Source: Shewanella sp. GD04112
GTDB taxonomy: Bacteria; Pseudomonadota; Gammaproteobacteria; Enterobacterales; Shewanellaceae
DNA: 64,000 bases
Assembly (NCBI RefSeq): GCF_029835735.1
Contig: NZ_JAOEAL010000001.1
Coordinates: 3,596,001-3,660,000, forward strand
Reading direction: 5' to 3'
Shown here: piece by piece, positions 35,150 through 44,344 of the stretch
Position numbering within the stretch: position 1 is the first letter of the stretch
Layout of the letters: each line of letters opens with the position of its first letter
The notes under the pieces: generated by a model
What the model was told of the DNA's origin: nothing
What the model saw: the letters and a program-made list of their open reading frames with translations, nothing else
Databases searched by the model: none
Program-made: the position numbers and the translations under genes

Positions 35150-36427
35150 TTAACCTTTTAACACGGCATCGAAGCAGGACTTAAGAATGCCCAGCCCCGC
35201 AGCGAGTTGCTCGTCTGGTACTGTCAATGGCACCAATATACGCAGCACGTTACCGTAGGTGCCACAGGATAGGAGAATCAGTCCTCTATCTCTTGCCTCG
35301 GCTAAGATTTGGGCACAGTACTGAGGCGCGGGTTTGCCCTCCTCCATCAGTTCAATAGCGATCATCGCCCCTAAACCACGCACATCGGCAATTTGCGGAT
35401 GTTCGACTTGCATAGTATTTAACGCCGACTTAATCCGTTCGCCAATTGCATTGGCACGTTCAAGCAGCTTTTCCTCTTCAAACACCTCAAGTACCGCAAG
35501 TGCCGCCGCACAGGCCAGCGGATTACCGCCGTAGGTGCCACCAAGGCCACCGGGACCAATGGCATCCATGACTTCAGCTTTCCCCGTAATACCTGAAAGG
35601 GGGAAACCACCGGCGATGGATTTAGCAAAAGTCGTGATATCAGCGCTCACGCCCATTTGCTCCATGGCGAAGAAGGTCCCAGTGCGACCCGCACCCGTTT
35701 GCACTTCATCGGCAATCAACATAATACCTTCACGGTCGCAAAGCGCGCGTAAACGCTGCATAAAGGCTGGCGATGCGGCATAAAACCCACCCTCACCCTG
35801 CACAGGCTCGAGGATGATGGCCGCAATATCGCTCGGCTCGGCATCGTTTTTAAAGATACGTTCGATAGAGGCCATCGCATCATCATCGGACACGCCGTGC
35901 AGCGCACAGGGGAACTCGGCGCGGAACACATTGGCCGACATTAATCCCATACCTTTACTGTAAGGCGCGACCTTTCCCGTTAACGCCAATGCCGCCATAG
36001 TACGGCCATGGTAACCCGAGGTAAAGGCAATCACGCCCGCCCGCTTAGTGTATGCACGAGCAACTTTAACCGCGTTTTCAACGGCTTCTGAGCCGCTAGT
36101 GAATAAGGCCGTCTTCTTGGCAAAATCCCCCGGCACTAACTGATTCAGTTTTTCACAGACTTGAATATAACTTTCGTAGCCAAGCACCATAAAACAGGTG
36201 TGGGAGAAGTCCTCAAGCTGCGCCGCAACGGCCGCCTTCACCTTAGGATGTAAATGCCCAGTGTTAAGCACCGCAATACCACCCGCAAAGTCGATAAACT
36301 CTCGACCTTCCACATCCCACACGGTCGCGTTTTCGGCGCGAGCGGTAAAAACAGGATGAATTTGACCAACACCGCCTGCGACTGCGGCTTGGCGACGTGC
36401 CATCAATGAATCATTGGTTGTGCTCAT
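35150..36427 (-). CDS. gabT: 4-aminobutyrate aminotransferase
   Basis: A 425-residue class III PLP aminotransferase that converts GABA and 2-oxoglutarate to succinate semialdehyde and glutamate. FTSGSEAVENAVKVAR binds the cofactor phosphate, LIADEVQTGAGRTGTFFA carries the PLP-ring Asp, and TTFAKSIAGGFPLSG holds the catalytic Lys. Length matches E. coli GabT/PuuE (426/421). AAGGA is placed well. It is the last gene of the minus-strand unit puuB-gabD-gabT, which finishes putrescine degradation. GabT and PuuE cannot be told apart by eye. Confidence 0.95.
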   Translation of the reverse strand: MSTTNDSLMARRQAAVAGGVGQIHPVFTARAENATVWDVEGREFIDFAGGIAVLNTGHLHPKVKAAVAAQLEDFSHTCFMVLGYESYIQVCEKLNQLVPGDFAKKTALFTSGSEAVENAVKVARAYTKRAGVIAFTSGYHGRTMAALALTGKVAPYSKGMGLMSANVFRAEFPCALHGVSDDDAMASIERIFKNDAEPSDIAAIILEPVQGEGGFYAASPAFMQRLRALCDREGIMLIADEVQTGAGRTGTFFAMEQMGVSADITTFAKSIAGGFPLSGITGKAEVMDAIGPGGLGGTYGGNPLACAAALAVLEVFEEEKLLERANAIGERIKSALNTMQVEHPQIADVRGLGAMIAIELMEEGKPAPQYCAQILAEARDRGLILLSCGTYGNVLRILVPLTVPDEQLAAGLGILKSCFDAVLKG

Positions 36428-36529
36428 TTAGTATTCCTTGCTCGCGTGCCTAACTTGGCTATACACAAATGTCGATAACAATGCCTATGCCCAAAGGGCT
36501 ACCACTGGCGGTCTATTCCATACTGATGC

Positions 36530-37978
36530 TTAAACAGACATACAGATATATTTGATTTCTAAATATTCTTCGATGCCGAACTTAGAGCCTTCTCGGCCAA
36601 GTCCTGAGGATTTCATTCCGCCAAACGGCGCGACTTCGGTGGAAATCAACCCAGTGTTGACGCCCACCATGCCGTATTCCAATGCCTCGGCCACTTTCCA
36701 CACGAGTGAGATATCACGGCCATAAAAATAAGCCGCTAACCCAAACTCGGTATCATTGGCTTGCTTAATCACATCGTCCACATCGGTAAACTTAAACAGC
36801 GGCGCCAGTGGGCCAAAGGTTTCTTCACGGGCGACACGCATACTGCTATCGACATGTGTCAGTACCGTGGGCTCGAAGAAGTTGCCACCTAAGCTATGGG
36901 GCTTGCCGCCCGCAACCACAGACGCCCCTTTACTGAGCGCATCCTCAAGATGGCTCTGGACTTTTTCGACCGCCGCGCGATTGATGAGCGGTCCTGTAGT
37001 GACACCTTCAGTAATCCCCTCACCCACCTTTAATTTGCCCACGGCAATGCTGAGCTTGCGAGCAAATTCATCATATACGCCCGCCTGAACATAAATGCGG
37101 TTAGCGCAAACACAGGTTTGCCCCGCATTGCGATACTTAGCGATCATCACGCCTTCAACCGCCGCATCGATATTGGCATCGTCGAATACGATAAATGGCG
37201 CGTTACCGCCTAATTCTAAAGATAATTTCTTCAGAGTCGGCGCGCATTGCTCCATTAACTTAATGCCCACTTGGGTCGAGCCAGTAAAAGACAACTTACG
37301 CACGACTGGATTGCTGCACATCTCATTACCAATGCCAATAGCATCACCAGTGATCACGCTGAACACACCCGCAGGGATCCCGGCGCGCTCGGCAAGCACG
37401 GCCAAGGCTAATGCGGTAAAAGGCGTTTGCGGCGCAGGTTTCACCACCATAGTACAACCTGCAGCCAGTGCTGGCGCGGCTTTGCGGGTGATCATCGCCG
37501 CAGGGAAGTTCCAAGGAGTAATAGCCGCAGTCACGCCCACGGGCTGCTTGATCACCATGATGCGTTTATCGCCCTGATGCCCAGGAATCGTATCGCCATA
37601 GACGCGCTTCGCCTCTTCGGCGAACCATTCGATAAAGGAGGCGGCGTAGGTGACTTCACCCTTAGCTTCGGCGAGGGGTTTACCCTGCTCAGTAGTCATC
37701 ATTAGCGCCAAGTCATCACTGTTTTCATTGAGTAATTCAAACCAGCGACGCAGCTTGGCACCACGCTCTTTTGCGGTAAGCGCTCGCCATGCGGGCAAGG
37801 CCGCTTCGGCTGCCGCAATCGCCGCTTGCGTTTCGGCTTGCCCCATCACTGGGACACTGGCTATCACCGCGCCCGTCGCGGGATTGGCAATAGCGACAGT
37901 TTCTTTTGACTGCGCATCGCACCACTGACCATTGATATAACATTGCTGACGCAGCAGACTCGGGTCTTTTAACAACAC
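36530..37978 (-). CDS. gabD: Succinate-semialdehyde dehydrogenase [NAD(P)+]
   Basis: A 482-residue aldehyde dehydrogenase oxidising succinate semialdehyde to succinate. It starts with GTG; AGAGGAATTTCCT upstream is a good ribosome site. TPWNFPAAMITRK, the NAD-loop FTGSTQVGIKLM, LELGGNAPFIVFDDA with the general-base Glu, and NAGQTCVCANRIYV with the catalytic Cys are all present. The C-terminal FGGMKSSGLGREGSKFGIEEYLEIKY matches GabD closely. It lies between puuB (57 bases upstream) and gabT (about 100 bases downstream). Confidence 0.95.
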   Translation of the reverse strand: MLLKDPSLLRQQCYINGQWCDAQSKETVAIANPATGAVIASVPVMGQAETQAAIAAAEAALPAWRALTAKERGAKLRRWFELLNENSDDLALMMTTEQGKPLAEAKGEVTYAASFIEWFAEEAKRVYGDTIPGHQGDKRIMVIKQPVGVTAAITPWNFPAAMITRKAAPALAAGCTMVVKPAPQTPFTALALAVLAERAGIPAGVFSVITGDAIGIGNEMCSNPVVRKLSFTGSTQVGIKLMEQCAPTLKKLSLELGGNAPFIVFDDANIDAAVEGVMIAKYRNAGQTCVCANRIYVQAGVYDEFARKLSIAVGKLKVGEGITEGVTTGPLINRAAVEKVQSHLEDALSKGASVVAGGKPHSLGGNFFEPTVLTHVDSSMRVAREETFGPLAPLFKFTDVDDVIKQANDTEFGLAAYFYGRDISLVWKVAEALEYGMVGVNTGLISTEVAPFGGMKSSGLGREGSKFGIEEYLEIKYICMSV

Positions 37979-38035
37979 AGGAAATTCCTCTCGCGACGAG
38001 GTAATGCCTTACCTCGTATAAAAAATTCAAATAAA

Positions 38036-39322
38036 TTAGATACCTAATTTATCTCTTAGACTGTAATACCATGCCCCCAGCGCACTAAAAGGCACACGTA
38101 AGGCGTGTCCGCCAGGGAAGGGATAATGGGGCAGCGCTGCAAAAGCATCGAAACGCGTGGCTTGACCATTGAGCATTTCGGCAATTAACTTGCCTGCCAA
38201 GTGGGTATAAGTGACGCCATGGCCGCTACAACCCTGTGAATAATAGATATTTTTACCAATACGGCCGACCTGTGGTAAACGCGATAAGGTCAATAAAAAG
38301 TTACCCGTCCAAGCGTAATCAACCTTAACCCCTTTTAACTGCGGGAAAGTTTTGAGCATATTCGGGATAATCAGGGATTCGATATCCGCAGGGTCGCGGG
38401 CACCATAAACAACACCACCGCCGTAGATCAGACGCTTATCGCCAGACAACCTGAAATAATCGAGCAGATAGTTACAATCTTCGACGCAATAGTCTTGGGG
38501 CAACAGATTTGCAGCCAACTCCTCGTCCAAGGGCTCTGTGGTGATCACTTGAGTGCCGCAGGGCATAGATTTAGCTTGCAATTCAGGCATGAGTTTACCG
38601 AGGTAAGCGTTACCCGCCACCACCACAAACTTGGCTTTTACACTGCCCTTAGCGGTGTGCACCACAGGGCTATCGCCTTCATCGACCCGCAGCACCGCGG
38701 AGTCTTCAAAAATCTTTCCGCCGAGGGATTCTACCGCACGGGCTTCACCCAAGGCTAAATTCAGCGGGTGAATATGGCCGCCGCTCTTATCCAACATACC
38801 GCCGACATAGCGCTCAGTATTTACCACAGAACGAATGCTGTTTGCATCGAGCATCTCAAGCTTGCCAACATGGCCATGGCTTTCCCATAACTGCTTTTGA
38901 TGGCGTAAATGTCCCATCTGCTTTTCGTTCATCGCCGCAAATACGCCGCCATCCTTTAGATCGCAGTCAATGTTGTACTTAGCAATACGTTCACGGATGA
39001 TGCGTCCGCCCTCGAAGGCCATTTGACCAAAGAGCTTGGCTTGTTCTTTGCCAACGGTTTTTTCAATGGTATCAATGTCACGGCTATAGCTGTTGACGAT
39101 TTGTCCGCCATTACGCCCCGAGGCTCCCCAGCCAATTCGCGCCGCTTCGAGCACCACCACACTAAAACCCGATTCGAGTAAATGCAGTGCGGCAGACAGG
39201 CCTGTGTACCCCGCGCCAATCACACAAACATCGGCTTCAATCGATTCCTGTAAACGCGCGCGCTCAACCTTATCGTTGGCCGATGCCGCATAATATGATC
39301 CAGTGTGAGGTATGGCTGACAT
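38036..39322 (-). CDS. puuB: Gamma-glutamylputrescine oxidase (FAD-dependent)
   Basis: A 428-residue DAO-family flavoprotein that oxidises gamma-glutamylputrescine to the aldehyde. The N-terminal FAD site is VCVIGAGYTGLSAALHLLE followed by ARIGWGASGRNGGQI, a PuuB/OrdL hallmark. GCSGHGVTYTHLAGKLIAE lies near the C-terminus. Length equals E. coli PuuB (426). AAGGGAACATC gives a good ribosome site. First gene of the puuB-gabD-gabT unit; a PuuR-like box lies 20-29 bases upstream of the ATG. A second, divergent paralogue is at 47639. Confidence 0.93.
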   Translation of the reverse strand: MSAIPHTGSYYAASANDKVERARLQESIEADVCVIGAGYTGLSAALHLLESGFSVVVLEAARIGWGASGRNGGQIVNSYSRDIDTIEKTVGKEQAKLFGQMAFEGGRIIRERIAKYNIDCDLKDGGVFAAMNEKQMGHLRHQKQLWESHGHVGKLEMLDANSIRSVVNTERYVGGMLDKSGGHIHPLNLALGEARAVESLGGKIFEDSAVLRVDEGDSPVVHTAKGSVKAKFVVVAGNAYLGKLMPELQAKSMPCGTQVITTEPLDEELAANLLPQDYCVEDCNYLLDYFRLSGDKRLIYGGGVVYGARDPADIESLIIPNMLKTFPQLKGVKVDYAWTGNFLLTLSRLPQVGRIGKNIYYSQGCSGHGVTYTHLAGKLIAEMLNGQATRFDAFAALPHYPFPGGHALRVPFSALGAWYYSLRDKLGI

Positions 39323-39341
39323 GATGTTCCCTTGATTTTTA

Positions 39342-39351
39342 TGTTCATTAT
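39342..39351 (-). promoter_or_regulatory. PuuR-like operator upstream of puuB
   Basis: On the minus strand the element reads ATAATGAACA, with A-rich sequence before it. This equals the 3' part of the E. coli PuuR box as I remember it (AAAATATAATGAACA). It is 20 bases from the puuB start codon, consistent with repression. Confidence 0.7.
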
Positions 39352-39517
39352 TTTAAACAACTATCACATCCTACACCTTCAAATCGGGAAACACTAGCCA
39401 TAAAAGCACAATAATTTACACAATGTTTGATATTTCAAACAAGGTATCCTTGATGCCTGAAACGGATTCGAAAATTGACTGTGTAGGCACAGATAAGAAG
39501 ACTTGGCGGGCAGAGAG

Positions 39518-39551
39518 AAGGATGGCCTTTGGTATCAAGGCCATCCTTTTC
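39518..39551. terminator. Hairpin ending the pot operon
   Basis: AAGGATGGCCTT / AAGGCCATCCTT with a 6-base loop lies about 70 bases past the potI stop. The following T-run is short on either strand. Confidence 0.6.
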
Positions 39552-39617
39552 GCGAGAGAAGACAACTCAGTGTTTGTTCGCTCTGTGTTTGTTTACTCTG
39601 TGTTATAGCACCACTTA

Positions 39618-40433
39618 TTAGTTCAGCGGCATACGCTCACGTTTTTCGGCGCGTCTTGCCATATACCATGACAAGAAGGCGATTAACGACACACATAGAA
39701 TGATAAGAGTTGCCAAGGCGTTGATCTTAGGTGATACCCCCAAACGCACCGAGGAGAACACCACCATAGGTAAGGTGGTCGCGCCAGGGCCTGAGGCAAA
39801 GCTTGCGATCACTAAGTCATCGAGTGACAGACTAAAGGATAACAACCAGCCCGCCACTAATGCCGGTGAAATCATGGGCACAGTGATCAGGAAGAAGGTC
39901 TTAAGCGGCGTTGCGCCTAAATCCATTGCCGCCTCTTCGATTGACATGTCTAACTCACGCAGTCTTGACGACACCACCACAGCCACATAGGCCGCACAGA
40001 AAGTCGAGTGGGCAATCCAAACGGTCACCATGCCGCGCTCTTTCGGCCAACCTAAGAGATCTGCCATATGCACAAATAACAGTAGCAATGACAGACCCGT
40101 GATCACCTCAGGCATAACCAAAGGCGCAGTGATCATGTTCGACAGGGTGAGCTTGGCCCAAGAGCGCTTAAACCGCGTCATCACAAAGGCGGCCATAGTG
40201 CCGATAATCACCGCCATGGTTGAGCTGTAAAACGCAATCCGAAGGCTGGTCCACACTGCATCGAGAATTTGCTGATCGGCAAATAACTCGCCGTACCATT
40301 TAGGTGAAAACCCGCCCCACACTGTCACTAACTTAGATTCGTTAAAAGAATAAATCACGAGGATCAACATAGGTGCGTACAAGAAGAACAAGCCGAACCA
40401 CAGCATCACCGAAGAAAAACTCAGCTTTTTCAT
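39618..40433 (-). CDS. potI: Putrescine ABC transporter permease PotI
   Basis: A 271-residue inner-membrane permease with six likely membrane helices. The permease (EAA) loop is EEAAMDLGATPLKTFFLITVP. FLYAPMLILVIYSFNESKLV opens the protein as in E. coli PotI (281) and PotC. It pairs with PotH to form the channel. The ATG overlaps the potH stop by 4 bases (ATGA), so translation is coupled. Last gene of the unit. Confidence 0.94.
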   Translation of the reverse strand: MKKLSFSSVMLWFGLFFLYAPMLILVIYSFNESKLVTVWGGFSPKWYGELFADQQILDAVWTSLRIAFYSSTMAVIIGTMAAFVMTRFKRSWAKLTLSNMITAPLVMPEVITGLSLLLLFVHMADLLGWPKERGMVTVWIAHSTFCAAYVAVVVSSRLRELDMSIEEAAMDLGATPLKTFFLITVPMISPALVAGWLLSFSLSLDDLVIASFASGPGATTLPMVVFSSVRLGVSPKINALATLIILCVSLIAFLSWYMARRAEKRERMPLN

Positions 40434-41335
40434 AGGTCTTTCTCCAAACTACGCGCCTGATAGCGATGGAATAAGGTAATAGGAATAATCAAGAGTGCCA
40501 GCATCACAATCGCCAGTGATGAGGCCACTGGCCAGTCACGGTTATTGAAGAATTCCTGCCACAGCACTTTACCTATCATCAGAGAATCTGGGCCGCCGAG
40601 CAGCTCAGGGATCACAAACTCCCCTACCGCAGGAATAAACACCAGCATAGAACCTGCAATCACCCCGCTCTTCGATAACGGGAAAGTGATTTTCCAGAAG
40701 GTATTTAAACGGCTCGACCCTAAATCAGATGCAGCCTCAATCAGGCTCATATCTAACTTCACTAAGGTCGCGTACAGCGGCAAAATCATAAAGGGCAAAT
40801 AGGCGTAGATAATCCCGATATAAACGGCGATATTAGTGTTTAAGATTTGCAATGGCTCAGAAATGATTCCTAACCACATCAATGTGTTATTGATAATCCC
40901 CGTGTTACTTAAGATCCCCATCCAAGCATAAACGCGAATTAAGAACGAGGTCCAAGAAGGTAGCATCACCAATAGCAGCAGCACGGTTTGCAACCTTGCT
41001 GGCGCACGGGCAATGGCATAGGCCATGGGATAACCAATGATCAAACAGCCAATGGTCGAAATGAGCGCCATTTTTAATGAGCTGAGATACGCGGTGTAAT
41101 ACAGCGAATCATCTAGCAACATCAAGTAGTTACCTAAATGCAGGAAGATGTTTAATACATCATCCGCATATTGGAAGGTCGCCTCGTAGGGTGGAATCGA
41201 AATCGCCGCCGTCGAAAAACTGATCTTAAGAACAATGGCAAAGGGCAAGGCGAAGAACAACAACAGCCAAGCGTAGGGGAAGCTAATCGTCCAAAAACGT
41301 CCCTTAAGCCATTTTAGTTTTGACTTCATCTTCAT
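40430..41335 (-). CDS. potH: Putrescine ABC transporter permease PotH
   Basis: A 301-residue permease with six likely membrane helices and a large periplasmic segment between the first and second (FSTAAISIPPYEATFQYADD). The EAA loop is IEAASDLGSSRLNTFWKITFP. Sequence and length resemble E. coli PotH (317). It overlaps potG and potI by 4 bases on either side, so the three are translated together. Confidence 0.94.
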   Translation of the reverse strand: MKMKSKLKWLKGRFWTISFPYAWLLLFFALPFAIVLKISFSTAAISIPPYEATFQYADDVLNIFLHLGNYLMLLDDSLYYTAYLSSLKMALISTIGCLIIGYPMAYAIARAPARLQTVLLLLVMLPSWTSFLIRVYAWMGILSNTGIINNTLMWLGIISEPLQILNTNIAVYIGIIYAYLPFMILPLYATLVKLDMSLIEAASDLGSSRLNTFWKITFPLSKSGVIAGSMLVFIPAVGEFVIPELLGGPDSLMIGKVLWQEFFNNRDWPVASSLAIVMLALLIIPITLFHRYQARSLEKDL

Positions 41336-42468
41336 GATCTTAACACCACGCCACTGGTGTCCTCCCAGCTGATGAACACTTCATCATCCCATGTCGCATG
41401 GTCGGCACGGCGTTCACGGTTAGTCATACTGCATTGCACTATTTGACCGTTTTCGAGGCGAATGTAGTACACCGAAATGCCACCTAAGTAGGCAATATCA
41501 TGCACTATACCCTTGGCCCAGTTGTACTCGCCCTCAGGTTGCTCACGGCTGATAATGGTTTTTTCGGGGCGTACCGCTAACCACACATGCTTTTCTTCGG
41601 CACTGGTCGTTACCCCGTAACCCACATAGAAAGGCTGTGCTAAGTCATTGGGTTTAATGATGAGGTGGTCGACTTCGTCCACTTCAATCTCGCCGCCAAA
41701 GAGATTCACTGAACCGATAAATTCGGCAATCATGCGGCTGTTGGGACTCTCGTAAATGTCCATGGGTGAGCCAGTTTGGGCAATCCAACCGTCGCTCATA
41801 ATCGAAATGCGGCCCGCCATGGTCATGGCTTCTTCCTGATCATGGGTCACCATCACACAGGTCACGCCAACACGCTCAAGAATTTCAACCACTTCTAACT
41901 GCATTTGAGTGCGCAGCTTTTTATCTAGCGCGCCCATCGGTTCATCGAGTAGCAATAACTTAGGACGTTTCGCGAGGGAGCGGGCTAACGCCACCCGCTG
42001 ACGCTGACCACCGGAAAGCTGATGCGGCTTACGTTTGCCATATTGTTCCATATGCACCAGTTTGAGCATTTCTTGCACCCTTTGCTCAATTTCCGCTTTG
42101 GGTAACTTATCTTGCTTTAAACCGAAGGCGATGTTTTGCGCGACCGTCATATGGGGAAAAAGCGCATAGGATTGGAACATCATATTGATGGGACGTTCGT
42201 AGGGAGGCAAATCGGTAATATCTTCACCGTCGAGAAAAATTCGCCCAGAGGTGGGTCTTTCGAACCCCGCGAGCATACGCAATAAGGTCGACTTACCCGA
42301 TCCAGAGCCCCCAAGTAAAGCAAAAATCTCACCTTTATTAATCGTCAATGATACGTCGTCAACCGCGCGTACATCGTCGAACAATTTACTGACCCGCTCA
42401 ATCTTAAGCAGGACTTTTTCTTGCGTCTTTGTAGTGGGTTTGTTGGTGACGCCCGAGGTGCTTGCCAT
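41332..42468 (-). CDS. potG: Putrescine ABC transporter ATPase PotG
   Basis: A 378-residue ATP-binding subunit. Walker A is GGSGSGKSTLLR, the Q-loop is in INMMFQSYALFPHM, the signature is QLSGGQRQRVALARSLA, and Walker B is KLLLLDEPMGALDKK; the H-loop is MVTHDQEEAMT. The C-terminal about 130 residues form the TOBE/OB domain seen in PotG and MalK relatives. Length equals E. coli PotG (377). It is separated from potF by 158 bases containing a stable hairpin. Confidence 0.95.
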   Translation of the reverse strand: MASTSGVTNKPTTKTQEKVLLKIERVSKLFDDVRAVDDVSLTINKGEIFALLGGSGSGKSTLLRMLAGFERPTSGRIFLDGEDITDLPPYERPINMMFQSYALFPHMTVAQNIAFGLKQDKLPKAEIEQRVQEMLKLVHMEQYGKRKPHQLSGGQRQRVALARSLAKRPKLLLLDEPMGALDKKLRTQMQLEVVEILERVGVTCVMVTHDQEEAMTMAGRISIMSDGWIAQTGSPMDIYESPNSRMIAEFIGSVNLFGGEIEVDEVDHLIIKPNDLAQPFYVGYGVTTSAEEKHVWLAVRPEKTIISREQPEGEYNWAKGIVHDIAYLGGISVYYIRLENGQIVQCSMTNRERRADHATWDDEVFISWEDTSGVVLRS

Positions 42469-42598
42469 AGTACTTCTCCACCCGAGTATTGCTGCGACAA
42501 GGCGTTCAATACTTGAGATTTACACAATGAATTAATGAATAGAGATAAAATCTGTAGGCCGAATGCTCAAGGAGCAAGCCAATGTCTGCATTATTAGA

Positions 42599-42619
42599 GG
42601 GGCAAGCAAGGCTTGCCCC
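42599..42619 (-). terminator. Intercistronic hairpin between potF and potG
   Basis: A perfect 9-bp GC-rich stem GGGGCAAGC / GCTTGCCCC with a 3-base loop begins 8 bases after the potF stop. No U-run follows on the minus strand. It would suit partial termination or protection of potF mRNA, giving excess binding protein over the membrane subunits, a common ABC-operon feature. Inference. Confidence 0.6.
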
Positions 42620-42626
42620 ATCTCGA

Positions 42627-43727
42627 TTATTGGCCTGACTTCACTTTGGTCCAGACGCGGGTTAATACGCGTTGGATTTTCAATGGACGGATTTCGCCAA
42701 TATACAATTTATCCAACACTTCTTTTGGTGGATAAATCGCAGGGTCATTGCGAATCGCTTCATCAACTAAAGGCTGTGCAGGGTCGTTAGGGTTAGCATA
42801 AGCCACATAGTTAGAGATAGGCGCAATCACTTCTGGGCGAAGTAAGTAGTTGATAAGTTTGTGAGCATTTTCAACGTTAGCCGCATCCGCAGGGATAGCT
42901 AACATATCGAACCACAGGTTCGCGCCTTCTTTTGGAATCGAGTAACCAATCTTGTTACCGTTACCCGCTTCATCGGCACGGGCCGCAGCTTGGAATACGT
43001 CACCAGAGAAGCCGAATGCCACACAGATATCGCCGTTCGCGAGATCAGAGATATAGCGTGATGAGTGGAAATAAGTCACGTAAGGGCGAATTTTTTCGAG
43101 TAATTCACCTGCTTTTTCATAGTCTTCGGCTTTCGTGCTGTTAGGGTCAAGACCTAAGTAGATCATAGCCTGTGGCACCATATCATCGGCCGAATCCAGC
43201 ATAGCAAAGCCACACTTAGAGATTTTTTCAGCATATTTTGGGTTAAAGATCAGCTCCATAGAATCAAATGGCGCATCTTCACCCACTGCGGCTTTCACTT
43301 TATCTATGTTGTAACCGATACCATTGGTACCCCAGAGGTAAGGCACGGCATATTGATTACCCGGATCAGCCTTCTCTAATTGTTTCATCAGATCGGCGTT
43401 GAGGTTTTTAAAGTTGCTGAGTTTAGAGCGGTCTAGCGGCTTGAATGCGCCAGCCTTAATTTGTTTAGCGAGGAAATGGTTAGATGGAACCACGATGTCG
43501 TAACCACTGCGGCCAGACAGTAACTTGGCTTCCAGCACTTCGTTACTATCAAACACATCGTAAATCACCCGAATGCCCGTTTCTTTCTTGAAGTTTTCTA
43601 AGGTATCTTCCGCGATATAATCAGACCAGTTATATACGCGCACTACTTCTTCAGCTTGGGCAGCAACGCTTGCGAGGGCGCCCGCGGTTACTAAAGCCAA
43701 AGTCGTCATCTTATTAAATAGCTTCAT
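42627..43727 (-). CDS. potF: Putrescine-binding periplasmic protein PotF
   Basis: A 366-residue binding protein. The start is set at MKLFNKMTTLALV (43727) where GAAAGGAGAAAGC gives an excellent ribosome site; the frame opens 21 codons earlier. The signal peptide ends near VAAQA. Mature protein begins EEVVRVYNWSDYIAEDTLE, with the Trp-Ser-Asp-Tyr segment that lines the PotF/PotD ligand pocket; IVVPSNHFLAKQ and NGDICVAFGFSGDVFQA are further PotD/F-type segments. Length agrees with E. coli PotF (370). First gene of potFGHI. Confidence 0.95.
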   Translation of the reverse strand: MKLFNKMTTLALVTAGALASVAAQAEEVVRVYNWSDYIAEDTLENFKKETGIRVIYDVFDSNEVLEAKLLSGRSGYDIVVPSNHFLAKQIKAGAFKPLDRSKLSNFKNLNADLMKQLEKADPGNQYAVPYLWGTNGIGYNIDKVKAAVGEDAPFDSMELIFNPKYAEKISKCGFAMLDSADDMVPQAMIYLGLDPNSTKAEDYEKAGELLEKIRPYVTYFHSSRYISDLANGDICVAFGFSGDVFQAAARADEAGNGNKIGYSIPKEGANLWFDMLAIPADAANVENAHKLINYLLRPEVIAPISNYVAYANPNDPAQPLVDEAIRNDPAIYPPKEVLDKLYIGEIRPLKIQRVLTRVWTKVKSGQ

Positions 43728-44215
43728 GCTTTCTCCTTTCTCGGGTAGCAGAATTGCCTTTAACAATTCTGAGATTGTGTCACCGACCATCTGCTCGGTT
43801 ATTGTTGTTATTCTCGACCAATGCTACACCTTAAAAACCGCATCGGCAGTCTCTACAGCACCATAATGCCTTCATCTCTAGGTGGCTGCAATTGATGGGA
43901 GTATCAGATTTCATGCCAAATTTGTCGATTTACACACTTGCATTAACAAGCAATAAAACAGACTAGATATTTGTACGCCCTACATCTTGCAACATTAAGA
44001 CAAATGCCTCAAGCCCCTAGAAAAACCGCTGAAACCATCTTAGGAAAAACTCTTTTTAAGCTTAACTAACAGTAAGTTATAAAACGCTTATTTCAATCAA
44101 ATTTATGCACACGCTACCAAGGAATGAAATCATCACTACTCTGACACCATTGAATGGGATTTCACACCGCAACTCAGTAACCGTAAAGCATACGTAAGCA
44201 TTTCAATTTAAAAGC
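43728..44215. other. Intergenic region upstream of potF
   Basis: About 490 AT-rich bases that should contain the potF promoter. No ATAATGAACA element is present here. A looser TGTTCAAATATT at about 44274, beyond the puuA-side hairpin, is judged too weak to call. Confidence 0.5.
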
Positions 44216-44259
44216 GCTCTGCACCAAAGTTAAGCAAAATTACCAAATTGGTGCAGAGC
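44216..44259 (-). terminator. Hairpin downstream of puuA
   Basis: GCTCTGCACCAA / TTGGTGCAGAGC is a perfect 12-bp inverted repeat with a 20-base loop, about 85 bases past the puuA stop. T-rich sequence follows on both strands. Likely terminator of puuD-puuA. Confidence 0.65.
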
Positions 44260-44344
44260 ATTTTTACTGATTGTTCAAATATTCCCGCTATCTTGGCCTT
44301 AAATCCGTTAAGACCGTGACAGTTTTGAACAAAAACAGTGCAAA

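Noticed and set aside
44274..44285. TGTTCAAATATT as a PuuR box for potF
   Set aside because: Only loosely similar to ATAATGAACA, and more than 540 bases from the potF start on the far side of a hairpin.
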